In this document: positions 8,556-16,529 of the stretch, piece after piece | How positions within the stretch are numbered: position 1 is the stretch's first letter | Layout: every line of letters begins with the position of its first letter | Assembly: GCF_022827545.1 (NCBI RefSeq) | Contig: NZ_CP094669.1 | Coordinates: 2,756,001 to 2,820,000 of the forward strand | Length of the DNA stretch: 64,000 nt | Direction of reading: 5' to 3' | DNA from: Hymenobacter tibetensis | GTDB taxonomy: Bacteria; Bacteroidota; Bacteroidia; Cytophagales; Hymenobacteraceae | Notes under the pieces: generated by a model | Database searches by the model: none | Seen by the model: only the letters and a program-made list of their open reading frames with translations | What the model was told of the DNA's origin: nothing | Program-made: the position numbers and the translations under genes

Positions 8556-11267
8556 ATGTTAAAACCATACTTTTCTACTGCCCTTCTTGCGCTGGGCTTG
8601 GGCCTGACGCTGGCGCCAGCGGTGGCTCAAACTACCGGCTCCATCAGCTACTATTTCCCGAAAGCGCCGGCGGGCTCCTTCGACCCGGCCATTCCTACGC
8701 CCGAGCAGTTTCTGGGGTACCCAATTGGCTCACACTACACCCGCACCGACCAGATTGTGGCCTACCTGCGGGAGCTGGACCGTGTATCCGACAAGGTGAG
8801 CTTCCGGGTGCTGGGCAAGACGTTTGAAGAGCGGCCTCAGGTAGTGGCTACCATCACGTCGGTGGAGCATCAGCAGAATTTGGTGAAGCTGCAAGCCGAG
8901 CGCAAGGGTCTGGTGGATCCATCGTTGCCGGCGCCTGACTACGGCAAGCTGCCAGTGGTTATTAGCTTGAACTATGGGGTGCACGGCAACGAAAGCTCCA
9001 GCTCGGAAGCCGCCTTGCTCACGGCGTATTACCTCACGGCCTCCACCGCGCCCGAAACCAAGCAGTGGCTCGACCAATCCATTATTACCATTGACCCGCT
9101 GGAAAACCCCGATGGGCGCGACCGGGCCTCGCACTGGTTCGACCAGAACAAGTCGTGGCCGGCGGTGACGGATCCGCTGGACCGGGAGCACACCGAGGCC
9201 TGGCCCAACGGCCGCACCAACCACTTCTACACCGACCTAAACCGGGACTGGCTGGCCCTAACCCAGCCGGAAAGCCGGGCCCGCATGGCGTTTTTCCACG
9301 AGTGGTACCCCAACGTGATGATTGATTTTCACGAAATGGGCACCAGCAGCACCTACTACTTCGAGCCCACCAAGCCGCTGAGCACCGAAAACGACCTGAT
9401 TCCAAGGGCTACTTACGAGGTGCTGAACGTGCACCTGGCCAAGTACCACGCCCAGGCCCTCGACCAGCTCGGCGCCCTGTACTGGACCAAAGAGCAGTTC
9501 GATAACCTCTCGCCCATCTACGGCTCCACGTATCCTGATTTCCAGGGTGGTGTGGGCGCGACATTCGAGGTGGGCAGTTCACGGGGCATAGCGCAGGAAG
9601 GGGGCAATGGCGTGGTGAAATTTCCGTTCACCATCCGCAACCACGTGGCCACCGGCCTGGCTACCGTGCGCGGCGCAGTGGAAGAGCGGGAACTGTATCT
9701 GCGGCACCAGCGCGAGTTTTTTAGCTCGGCCCTGACGGCTGCCAACAAGTTTCCCACCAAAGCCTACGTGTTCGGCAGCGCCCAAGATCCTACGCTCACC
9801 AACCGCTTCTTGGAACTGCTACTCCAACATAAAATCCGGGTGCACGAGCTGGGCAAGACGGTGACGCTCGACAAGCAAACCTTCGAGCAAGGCAAGGCTT
9901 ACGTGGTGCCTACAACGCAACCTCAGTACCGCATCATTCACTCGTTGTTTGAAGAAGTAACAGCCTTCCACGACAGCGTATTCTACGACGTAACGGGCTG
10001 GAGCCAGGCCCATGCCTACGGGCTGCCGCTGGCCAAACAGAAAAACACCAGCTTGGTACAGGGCGCGCCGGTAGGGGCCATAAAATCCCTGACGGGCACC
10101 GTTAATGGCGGGGCCAGCAGCTACGCTTACCTACTGCCGTGGTCGGATTACAACGCTCCTAAGGCCCTGGTAGCGTTGCAGCAAGCCGGAGTGACGGTGA
10201 AAACCGCTTTCAAACCATTCCGGGCCGGCACCGCTACCCAACCTGTGGATTTCGGGTACGGCTCGTTGGTGGTGCCGGTAGCCACGCAAAAGCTGCCCGC
10301 CGATTCGGTGTTTCAGATTATCAGCCGGGTAAGCCGGCAAGCCCAGGTGACGTTCACGGGCGTAAGCACCGGGTTCAGCGTGGGCGGTATTGACTTGGGG
10401 TCCAATAACGTGCGCACGGTGCCGGAAGCTAAGGCGGCATTGCTGGTAGGGGCGGGCACCAACGTGGCCGAAGTGGGCGAGGCGTGGTTTGTGGCCAGCC
10501 AGCATTTGGGCTTGCCCCTGAGCCGCTTGGAGTTGAGCAACGTAGGCCGCGCGCCACTGGGCCGCTACACCACCTTGGTGCTGGTGGGCGGCAGCTACGC
10601 CAGCCTCGACAAAGCGGCCGTTGATAAAATCCGGCGCTGGGTGACGGATGGCGGCACGCTTGTTACCTTGAAGAACGCCTCGGAATGGGCCATCAAGCAG
10701 GGTATCGTGAAAGAGAAACTGCTGATTCCGGCCAACGGCGGCTGGGCCGATACCACCGCCTTTGCCGTAGCAGTAGCCGAAGCCACCCCGCCCGCCCCGA
10801 AAGCCACCCAGCGGCCCAAGAAAAGCGAACTGCCCTTCGCTAAGCGCGTGGACTTTGTAGAGCAGGAGCAGGAAGGCACCCGTGCCATTGCCGGTTCCAT
10901 ATATAAAGCCACCGTGGACCCCACCAACCCCATCGGCTTCGGGCTGACCAACCGGCAGCTGTTTGTGTTCCGCAACGGCACCACCTTCCTGCGGCCGAGC
11001 CGCAACCCCTACGCCACGGTGGTGCAGTATACGGCCGCCCCCCTGGTGAGCGGCTACGTGTCGCGCGCCAACCTGCGCCAGATCAGCAACTCGGCGGCTG
11101 TGGTGGTTAGCAAAGCCGGTACTGGCCGGGTTATTCTGTTCGCCGACGACCCCAACTTCCGGCACTACTGGCACGGCACCGACCGCCTGTTCACCAACGC
11201 CTTATTGCTGGGTTCCTTGATCAACCTGCCCGAGGGCCCGGCCACCGTTGCGGCCGAAGAGGAATAG
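8556..11267 (+). CDS. secreted M14-family zinc carboxypeptidase
   Basis: Predicted periplasmic or exported metallopeptidase of 903 residues. A signal peptide ends near LAPAVAQ. The M14 domain spans about residues 50-400: the zinc ligands HGNE (H143, E146), DPLENPDGRDR with the substrate-binding arginine, NRDW, and a third zinc His in MIDFHEMG. A later GATFEVGSSRG may carry the catalytic Glu. The C-terminal half (about 480-900) is an uncharacterised extension with a glutamine-amidotransferase-like beta/alpha fold. It follows the SusCD pair after a hairpin and could trim imported peptides. Family assignment is strong and the link to SusCD is contextual. Confidence 0.9.
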   Translation: MLKPYFSTALLALGLGLTLAPAVAQTTGSISYYFPKAPAGSFDPAIPTPEQFLGYPIGSHYTRTDQIVAYLRELDRVSDKVSFRVLGKTFEERPQVVATITSVEHQQNLVKLQAERKGLVDPSLPAPDYGKLPVVISLNYGVHGNESSSSEAALLTAYYLTASTAPETKQWLDQSIITIDPLENPDGRDRASHWFDQNKSWPAVTDPLDREHTEAWPNGRTNHFYTDLNRDWLALTQPESRARMAFFHEWYPNVMIDFHEMGTSSTYYFEPTKPLSTENDLIPRATYEVLNVHLAKYHAQALDQLGALYWTKEQFDNLSPIYGSTYPDFQGGVGATFEVGSSRGIAQEGGNGVVKFPFTIRNHVATGLATVRGAVEERELYLRHQREFFSSALTAANKFPTKAYVFGSAQDPTLTNRFLELLLQHKIRVHELGKTVTLDKQTFEQGKAYVVPTTQPQYRIIHSLFEEVTAFHDSVFYDVTGWSQAHAYGLPLAKQKNTSLVQGAPVGAIKSLTGTVNGGASSYAYLLPWSDYNAPKALVALQQAGVTVKTAFKPFRAGTATQPVDFGYGSLVVPVATQKLPADSVFQIISRVSRQAQVTFTGVSTGFSVGGIDLGSNNVRTVPEAKAALLVGAGTNVAEVGEAWFVASQHLGLPLSRLELSNVGRAPLGRYTTLVLVGGSYASLDKAAVDKIRRWVTDGGTLVTLKNASEWAIKQGIVKEKLLIPANGGWADTTAFAVAVAEATPPAPKATQRPKKSELPFAKRVDFVEQEQEGTRAIAGSIYKATVDPTNPIGFGLTNRQLFVFRNGTTFLRPSRNPYATVVQYTAAPLVSGYVSRANLRQISNSAAVVVSKAGTGRVILFADDPNFRHYWHGTDRLFTNALLLGSLINLPEGPATVAAEEE

Positions 11268-11270
11268 CAT

Positions 11271-11374
11271 AGTAGCCCCGCGGAATGTCTGCCCCATTGT
11301 TATGGAGTTGGGAGCCTGGGTAGACAAACCCGGTGCTAGCCAGCACTAGCACCAAGGCTTTTCGCGGGGCTACT
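11271..11374. repeat. nested inverted repeat between convergent genes
   Basis: Outer arms 11271-11285 (AGTAGCCCCGCGGAA) and 11361-11374 (TTCGCGGGGCTACT) pair with one bulge. A second perfect inner stem is GGTGCTAG (11332-11339) with CTAGCACC (11346-11353). It lies between the convergent carboxypeptidase and the following minus-strand gene, whose stop codon falls inside the right arm. It is probably a bidirectional terminator or a mobile palindrome. Confidence 0.7.
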
Positions 11375-11933
11375 CCTGTACAAGGTCCGGGGCTCGGCCG
11401 TGCTGGGTGGCCCATTCCGCTTCCAGCGCGGGCAGCCGATCCGAGCCGTCGGTGAGCCAATCCATGGCTGATTCCGGGTCGGAGAAGTACTGCGAATCAA
11501 AGCGGATGGCGGGTTGCACTAGGTCGTGGAGCGCGTCAATGGCTAGTTGGTTGTGCACGCGTCCGATGTCGATAACCAGCACCAGCCGCTCCAGCGGGAG
11601 AGCTACCAGGCCGGGCATCCATTGGCGGCCCAGCCATTCCTGGTCGGCCACTGGCAAATCGGGCACACTGTCCATGTCGAGCAGCAAATGCCGCACGGCC
11701 AACGTCTGTAGGAGCAGCAGTAGCTCCTCGGCGCTTGTGCGAAGCCGGCTTGTGTCGGGGCCGGCCACCCACTCCAGACGTAATACGCCCAATTCTTCAT
11801 CATACTGCAAGCAGAAGTCGGGAATCTGTCGGAAAATCAAGTGCAAGTAGGTGAGGGGCGGGGCAGAGAACAAGGACGTATGGTACCCCAAAGGCAGCCC
11901 CTTGAGAAACCAGCTTACCAGCCAGACAAGCAT
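11370..11933 (-). CDS. hypothetical protein, STAS-like fold suspected
   Basis: A 187-residue product if started at the ATG at 11933. A longer frame needs a TTG at 11990 and would read through a hairpin repeat, so I discount it. The conserved-looking part starts at LIFRQIPDFCLQYDEELGVLRLEW, so an internal TTG near 11846 is also possible. Alternating strands and helices (AVRHLLLDMDSVPDLP, LERLVLVIDIGRVHNQLAIDAL) resemble SpoIIAA/STAS-like proteins common in Bacteroidota. No catalytic motif is visible. The gene near 55 kb looks like a distant relative. Confidence 0.6.
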   Translation of the reverse strand: MLVWLVSWFLKGLPLGYHTSLFSAPPLTYLHLIFRQIPDFCLQYDEELGVLRLEWVAGPDTSRLRTSAEELLLLLQTLAVRHLLLDMDSVPDLPVADQEWLGRQWMPGLVALPLERLVLVIDIGRVHNQLAIDALHDLVQPAIRFDSQYFSDPESAMDWLTDGSDRLPALEAEWATQHGRAPDLVQE

Positions 11934-12000
11934 GTAACACCACTTGCCCGGTAGTATCGAAGCCACCACAGCTCCGGTATTGCCGGGCAAGTGGTGCTAC
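11934..12000. repeat. inverted repeat with 18-bp arms
   Basis: Arms 11934-11951 (GTAACACCACTTGCCCGG) and 11983-12000 (CCGGGCAAGTGGTGCTAC) pair at 17 of 18 positions, with a 31-nt loop. It sits directly upstream of the ATG at 11933, between divergent genes, so it could shape the 5' region of either transcript. It is not a typical terminator because no T tract follows. Confidence 0.75.
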
Positions 12001-12142
12001 AGAGGTAGATCAGTGACGCCGGATATGGGCGCAAGTAGGTGCGGTTGCCGGTTCGGGCGCAGTAGCTGGGCCCGGCCTTCTGCCAAGACCAGCTAACACA
12101 ACCTTATATTAGCCTATTCTTAACTGTTTTTATCCACTTACG

Positions 12143-13258
12143 ATGAATAAAATAGTGTTTTTCATTGTCCTGCTATTGATTTCGCCGGATACTTATGCGC
12201 AGAAGGCTAAGGCAGGGGCAAAGAAGAGTATCTCTCGGTCGGCTGCGGTGGGCCAGCGCTGGACCATCGAGCAGGCGCAGGCGTGGTACAAGGCGCACCC
12301 ATGGATGACGGGCGCCAATTTCACGCCGAGCACAGCCATCAACCAGCTGGAAATGTGGCAGGCGGCCACCTTCGACCCCACCACTATTGACCGGGAACTA
12401 GGCTGGGCCGAAGGCATCGGCTTCAACACCATGCGGGTGTTTCTGCACAGCCAGGCGTGGCAGCAGGACCCGGAAGGCTTCAAGCAGCGCGTGGATACCT
12501 ACCTCGGCATTGCCGACAAGCACCACATCCAAACCATGTTTGTGTTCTTTGATGACTGCTGGAACAAAGACCCCAAGCCTGGCCTGCAGCCCGCGCCCAA
12601 AACCGGCATCCATAACTCCGGCTGGATGCAAGACCCCGGCGACCCCGCCTCCCGCGATTCCACCACCTTCGTGAAGCTCAAGCCCTACGTGCAGGACGTG
12701 TTGAACCGGTTCAAGAACGACCGGCGCATTCTGCTCTGGGACTTGTACAATGAGCCCGGCAACTCCGGCAAGCTGGCCACGTCGTTGCCGCTGCTGCGCA
12801 ATGTGTTTGCCTGGGCCCGCGAGGTGAACCCTAGCCAGCCGCTGAGTGTAGGGCTATGGGCCTGGGATTTTCAGCAGCTTAATACCTTCCAGGCCCAGCA
12901 TTCCGATATTATCACCTACCACAACTACGACGAGGCCGCCACGCACCAGCGGCTTATTGAGTTGCTGGAAACGCACGGCCGGCCACTGATTTGCACCGAG
13001 TATATGGCCCGCACCCGCAACTCGCGCTTTTCCACTATTCTGCCGCTTCTCCAGAAACAAAACGTGGGCGCCATCAACTGGGGCCTGGTGGATGGCAAGA
13101 CCAACACCAAGTACCAATGGGAAACCCCACTGGCCGACGGCAGTGAGCCAGTGGAATGGTTTCACGAAGTGTTTCGGAAAGACGGCAGCCCGTACCGGGC
13201 CGATGAGACCGAGCTAATCAAAAAGCTGAACGCGCAAGGGGCTCCGGCCGCCAAATAA
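12143..13258 (+). CDS. secreted GH5-like (clan GH-A) glycoside hydrolase
   Basis: Predicted retaining glycosidase of 371 residues with a signal peptide (cleavage near ISPDTYAQ). The TIM-barrel landmarks are visible: WAEGIGFNTMRVFLHSQAW, WDLYNEPGN with the acid/base Glu, a YHNYDE strand, and ICTEYMAR with the likely nucleophile Glu, followed by INWGLVDGKTNTKY. Proteins of this type are often labelled cellulase-family or 1,4-beta-xylanase, but the substrate is not readable. It lies on the plus strand, outside the minus-strand beta-glucan locus, and may act with it. Confidence 0.8.
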   Translation: MNKIVFFIVLLLISPDTYAQKAKAGAKKSISRSAAVGQRWTIEQAQAWYKAHPWMTGANFTPSTAINQLEMWQAATFDPTTIDRELGWAEGIGFNTMRVFLHSQAWQQDPEGFKQRVDTYLGIADKHHIQTMFVFFDDCWNKDPKPGLQPAPKTGIHNSGWMQDPGDPASRDSTTFVKLKPYVQDVLNRFKNDRRILLWDLYNEPGNSGKLATSLPLLRNVFAWAREVNPSQPLSVGLWAWDFQQLNTFQAQHSDIITYHNYDEAATHQRLIELLETHGRPLICTEYMARTRNSRFSTILPLLQKQNVGAINWGLVDGKTNTKYQWETPLADGSEPVEWFHEVFRKDGSPYRADETELIKKLNAQGAPAAK

Positions 13259-13445
13259 CGGGTGCAAACCATCTGATTTTGCACGGAGCGGGTAGGCGCA
13301 GAACCCGCGCAAAACTAGAAATACGGGCTTTAATGCGTTTTTAATGCCTGTTTGCTAGGTACTTATAGCTAGTATTTGGTTTTGGTAATCTGAACCGTGG
13401 TGGGGGTCGTAGGTCAGGGGGTATTTCAGTAACAACTCTTACCTC

Positions 13446-14963
13446 ATGAACCATTCTTTTCTTAGAAGTGTCCGCTCGTTTTCGTTTCTGCTGGGCATGA
13501 CCAGCTTGCTCACGGCCTGCGACGACGATTCAGAAACAGCGTCCGTCAACAAAATCGACCTAGCTTTCCAAGCGCTTTCCGACAACAACCAACTGCTGCA
13601 GTTCAACGCCAACAACGTGGCTAGCGCGCCAACTGCGGTGGCCATTACGGGGCTGCAAAGTGGTGAGAAGATCCTGAGCGTGGATTACCGCCCAGCCACG
13701 GGCCAACTCTACGGCCTTGGTAGCACCAGCCGCCTGTATGTCATCAACCCCACCACCGGCGTGGCACGCGCACTCGGGGCTGGCCCGTTTACACCTGCCA
13801 TCAACGGCACCTCGGCTACCATCGACTTCAACCCCACCGTGGACCGGCTGCGGTTGGTGAGCAACACCGGCCAAAACCTGCGCCTGAACCCAGAAACCGG
13901 CACCGTGGCCGTTACCGATGGCACCATCAATGGCGCCGCAACGGCCACGGTGTCGGCGGTAGCGTACACCAATCCGGTGGCAGGCGCTAGCACCACCGTG
14001 CTCTTCGACATCGACCCCACTACCGACAAACTCTACCGGCAAGACCCCCCTAACGATGGCACCCTGGTGGCTATTGGCGACTTGGGCGTAAACGCAACCG
14101 GTACGGCTGGCTTTGATATAGCCGCCGACGACAACAACGCCTTTGCTGCGCTAACGGTAAACAGCCGGTCCGGCTTGTACAGAATCGACCTGACCACCGG
14201 CCGCGCCACCCTCTACGACAACTTCCCCACCAACACCACCATTATTGGGGTGGCCATTCCTACCAAGGCGGTTGCATACGGCGTCGATAGCGACAACAAC
14301 TTTGTTGCCTTCAACCCGACCAGCCCTCAAACGCAGGTTACCAAGCCCTTCACCGGATTGCAGAGCGGAGAGCGAATTGTGGGCCTGGACATGCGGCCGC
14401 TTAATGGTCAGCTTTACGGCCTAGGCAGCACCAACCGCCTGTACACCATCAACCTAGCCTCTGGCGCTGCCGCCGTGGTAGGAGCCGGCGCGCCGTTGCC
14501 GCTAACTGGCACCAACTTCGGCTTCGACTTCAATCCTACCGTGGATAGAATTCGCATTATCAGCGACGCTGGCGTTAACCTGCGCGTGAATCCAACTGAT
14601 GGCGTAGCTCTAGTAGATGGCGTTTTGAACCCGGGAACCCCCAGTGTAACGGCCGCCGCCTACACCAACAACTTCGCGGGTGCCACTGCCACCGTGCTGT
14701 ATGACATCGACTCGAACACTGACATCCTCTACCGGCAGGATCCGCCAAATGCGGGTACTCTCGTGTCGGTGGGCCCATTGGGCGTAAACACCACTGGTGT
14801 CAACGGCTTTGATATTGGCGGCACCAGCGGTACGGGCTTCGCTGTCTTGACCGTAGGCACCACGGCCAGCGTGTACACTATTAACCTCACGAGCGGCACG
14901 GCCACCAAGGGTGCCGACTTGCCCCGCCCACTGCAGGCCATGGCAGTAGGCCTGGGTTTCTAA
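13446..14963 (+). CDS. DUF4394-domain lipoprotein, two tandem copies
   Basis: A 505-residue exported lipoprotein with lipobox Cys in SLLTACDDD. Two tandem units of about 235 residues follow. Each carries the DUF4394 pattern: ITGLQSGEKILSVDYRPATG / FTGLQSGERIVGLDMRPLNG, then LYGLGSTSRLYVIN / LYGLGSTNRLYTIN, FNPTVDRLRLVSNTGQNLRLN / FNPTVDRIRIISDAGVNLRVN, and DPTTDKLYRQDPPNDGTL / DSNTDILYRQDPPNAGTL. The fold is probably a beta-propeller. The role is unknown. It ends before a perfect palindromic terminator shared with the convergent GH30 gene. Confidence 0.88.
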   Translation: MNHSFLRSVRSFSFLLGMTSLLTACDDDSETASVNKIDLAFQALSDNNQLLQFNANNVASAPTAVAITGLQSGEKILSVDYRPATGQLYGLGSTSRLYVINPTTGVARALGAGPFTPAINGTSATIDFNPTVDRLRLVSNTGQNLRLNPETGTVAVTDGTINGAATATVSAVAYTNPVAGASTTVLFDIDPTTDKLYRQDPPNDGTLVAIGDLGVNATGTAGFDIAADDNNAFAALTVNSRSGLYRIDLTTGRATLYDNFPTNTTIIGVAIPTKAVAYGVDSDNNFVAFNPTSPQTQVTKPFTGLQSGERIVGLDMRPLNGQLYGLGSTNRLYTINLASGAAAVVGAGAPLPLTGTNFGFDFNPTVDRIRIISDAGVNLRVNPTDGVALVDGVLNPGTPSVTAAAYTNNFAGATATVLYDIDSNTDILYRQDPPNAGTLVSVGPLGVNTTGVNGFDIGGTSGTGFAVLTVGTTASVYTINLTSGTATKGADLPRPLQAMAVGLGF

Positions 14964-14987
14964 CCTAAGCACGTTTATTTAGTATCC

Positions 14988-15027
14988 CAAAAAAGAAAGC
15001 CCCTCACGTGAGGGGCTTTCTTTTTTG
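14988..15027. terminator. bidirectional terminator, perfect 40-nt palindrome
   Basis: A self-complementary 40-mer centred on CACGTG. The stem is GAAAGCCCCTCACGTGA with its mirror image, with A6 on the left and T6 on the right. Both strands therefore give a GC-rich hairpin followed by a U tract. It serves the DUF4394 gene (+) and the last GH30 gene of the PUL (-). Confidence 0.92.
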
Positions 15028-15043
15028 TATAGTCGTTCTGTTC

Positions 15044-16510
15044 TTACTTCACCACCATAGTCATAATGGAGTGGGGACGGCTGGTGGCCGGGGCGGCCTG
15101 GCCCTGAATCCAGAGCTGAAAAGGCTGTTCCTGTTCGGTGGTGTTCAGCACGACCACGGCCACGCTGCCGTCGAGGTTGACGAAGGCTGTGGACTGCAGC
15201 ACGTCGCGGCTGGCGGCCGTGGCGATGCGCCGGGCCCCGGGCCGGATGAACTTTGAGAAGTGGCCGATATAGTAGTAGGCGTTGGTGTAGAGTACCTTAC
15301 CGCTGCGCGTGTCACCGATGATGGGGGCGAAGCAGAAGTTGCCCACGTGGTTGGGCCCGCCGGTTTCGTCGAGCAGCACGTTCCAGTCGGTCCAGGCCTC
15401 GGTGCCGGCGTTGAAGTCGTTAAGCATCGAGTAGCCGTACCGCTCGCCCAGCTTCCAGTCCTGAATGCCGCTGAACTGGAAGTTCTCCACGCAGCCCTCG
15501 GTGAAGATCAGGTGCTTGTCGGGGTAGGTTTCGTGCACGCGGCGCACGTTTTCGAACTGCATGCCGGAGCCGGTCCACGTTTCGTACCAGTGGTAACCCA
15601 GGCCCCAGAAGTACTGGCTGGCTTCGGGGTCATCAAACAAGGTGGCGGCGCGCTGGTAGATCAGGTCGCGGTTGTGGTCCCAGCCGATGAGCTTCTTGCC
15701 GCCCAGCCCGGCTTTCTTCAGCGTAGGCCCGAGGTAGGCTTTGACGAAGTCGCGCTCTTCCTCGGCCGTGAACAGGCAGGATTCCCATTTCTGCTTAGCC
15801 ATGGGCTCGTTCTGCACCGACAGGCCCCAGATGGGGATGCCGGCTTGCTCGTAGGCCCGGATGAACTTGACGTAGTAGTCGGCCCAGCTTTGGCGGAACT
15901 CGGGGCGCAGCTTACCGCCGCTGAGCATGCTGTTGGTGTCCTTCATCCAGGCCGGTGGGCTCCACGGGCTCACGTACATGGTCAGTTGGCCGCCGGCTGC
16001 GGCTTGGGCCTGCTTGATGAAGGGGATGCGGTACTGCTGGTCATGCTGAATGCTGAAGCTCTTGAGCGTCTTGTCGTTATCGGCTACGTAGGTGTAGCTG
16101 CCACTGGAAAAGTCGGTGCTGTGGATGCTGGTACGGGCCAGCGTGTAGCCGATGCCTTTGGTGGGACTGTAGTAGGCTTGCAGCAATTCCTGCTGTTGGG
16201 CCTTGGGCAGTTTGGCGAAGGTTTCGGCCGCGGCATCGGTCAGCGCCCCCCCAATACCGAGCATGGTCTGGAAGCGGTGGCTGGGGTCGACGAAGACCGT
16301 GGGCTGGGTTTCCAGCGGCTGGCCCACGGGCTGGAAGCGCAGCGTGGCGGTGGCCGCCAGGCGCAGGTCGGTGTTCTGGGCCGTGGTATAGACCTGCACC
16401 TGTTTGCCGGCAGCGGAATATGGCTTGGTAGAGGGAGCGGGGGCTTTCTGGGCCAGGGCAGTGGTTGCGAGGGCCGACGCCAGGAAAGCGGCAATAAGTG
16501 TGTGGTGCAT
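15044..16510 (-). CDS. GH30-family glycoside hydrolase (1)
   Basis: Secreted retaining beta-glycosidase, 488 residues, with signal peptide ending near LATTALAQ. The GH30 landmarks are present: FQTMLGIGGALTDAAAETF, the acid/base Glu in LSVQNEPMAKQKWESC, the nucleophile in LIFTEGC, and the C-terminal beta-sandwich with YYYIGHFSKFIRPGARRI. The family includes glucosylceramidase-like enzymes and endo-beta-1,6-glucanases. It is the last gene of the minus-strand PUL, starting 20 nt after the second GH30 stop. It is the most divergent of the three GH30 copies, so it probably covers a different linkage or chain position. Confidence 0.9.
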   Translation of the reverse strand: MHHTLIAAFLASALATTALAQKAPAPSTKPYSAAGKQVQVYTTAQNTDLRLAATATLRFQPVGQPLETQPTVFVDPSHRFQTMLGIGGALTDAAAETFAKLPKAQQQELLQAYYSPTKGIGYTLARTSIHSTDFSSGSYTYVADNDKTLKSFSIQHDQQYRIPFIKQAQAAAGGQLTMYVSPWSPPAWMKDTNSMLSGGKLRPEFRQSWADYYVKFIRAYEQAGIPIWGLSVQNEPMAKQKWESCLFTAEEERDFVKAYLGPTLKKAGLGGKKLIGWDHNRDLIYQRAATLFDDPEASQYFWGLGYHWYETWTGSGMQFENVRRVHETYPDKHLIFTEGCVENFQFSGIQDWKLGERYGYSMLNDFNAGTEAWTDWNVLLDETGGPNHVGNFCFAPIIGDTRSGKVLYTNAYYYIGHFSKFIRPGARRIATAASRDVLQSTAFVNLDGSVAVVVLNTTEQEQPFQLWIQGQAAPATSRPHSIMTMVVK

Positions 16511-16529
16511 GCGTATAAAAGAAAAAGTA

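Noticed and set aside
10131-11174. Minus-strand frame of 347 codons within the carboxypeptidase
   Set aside because: Antisense shadow of a well-supported gene; low-complexity Gly/His/Gln content.
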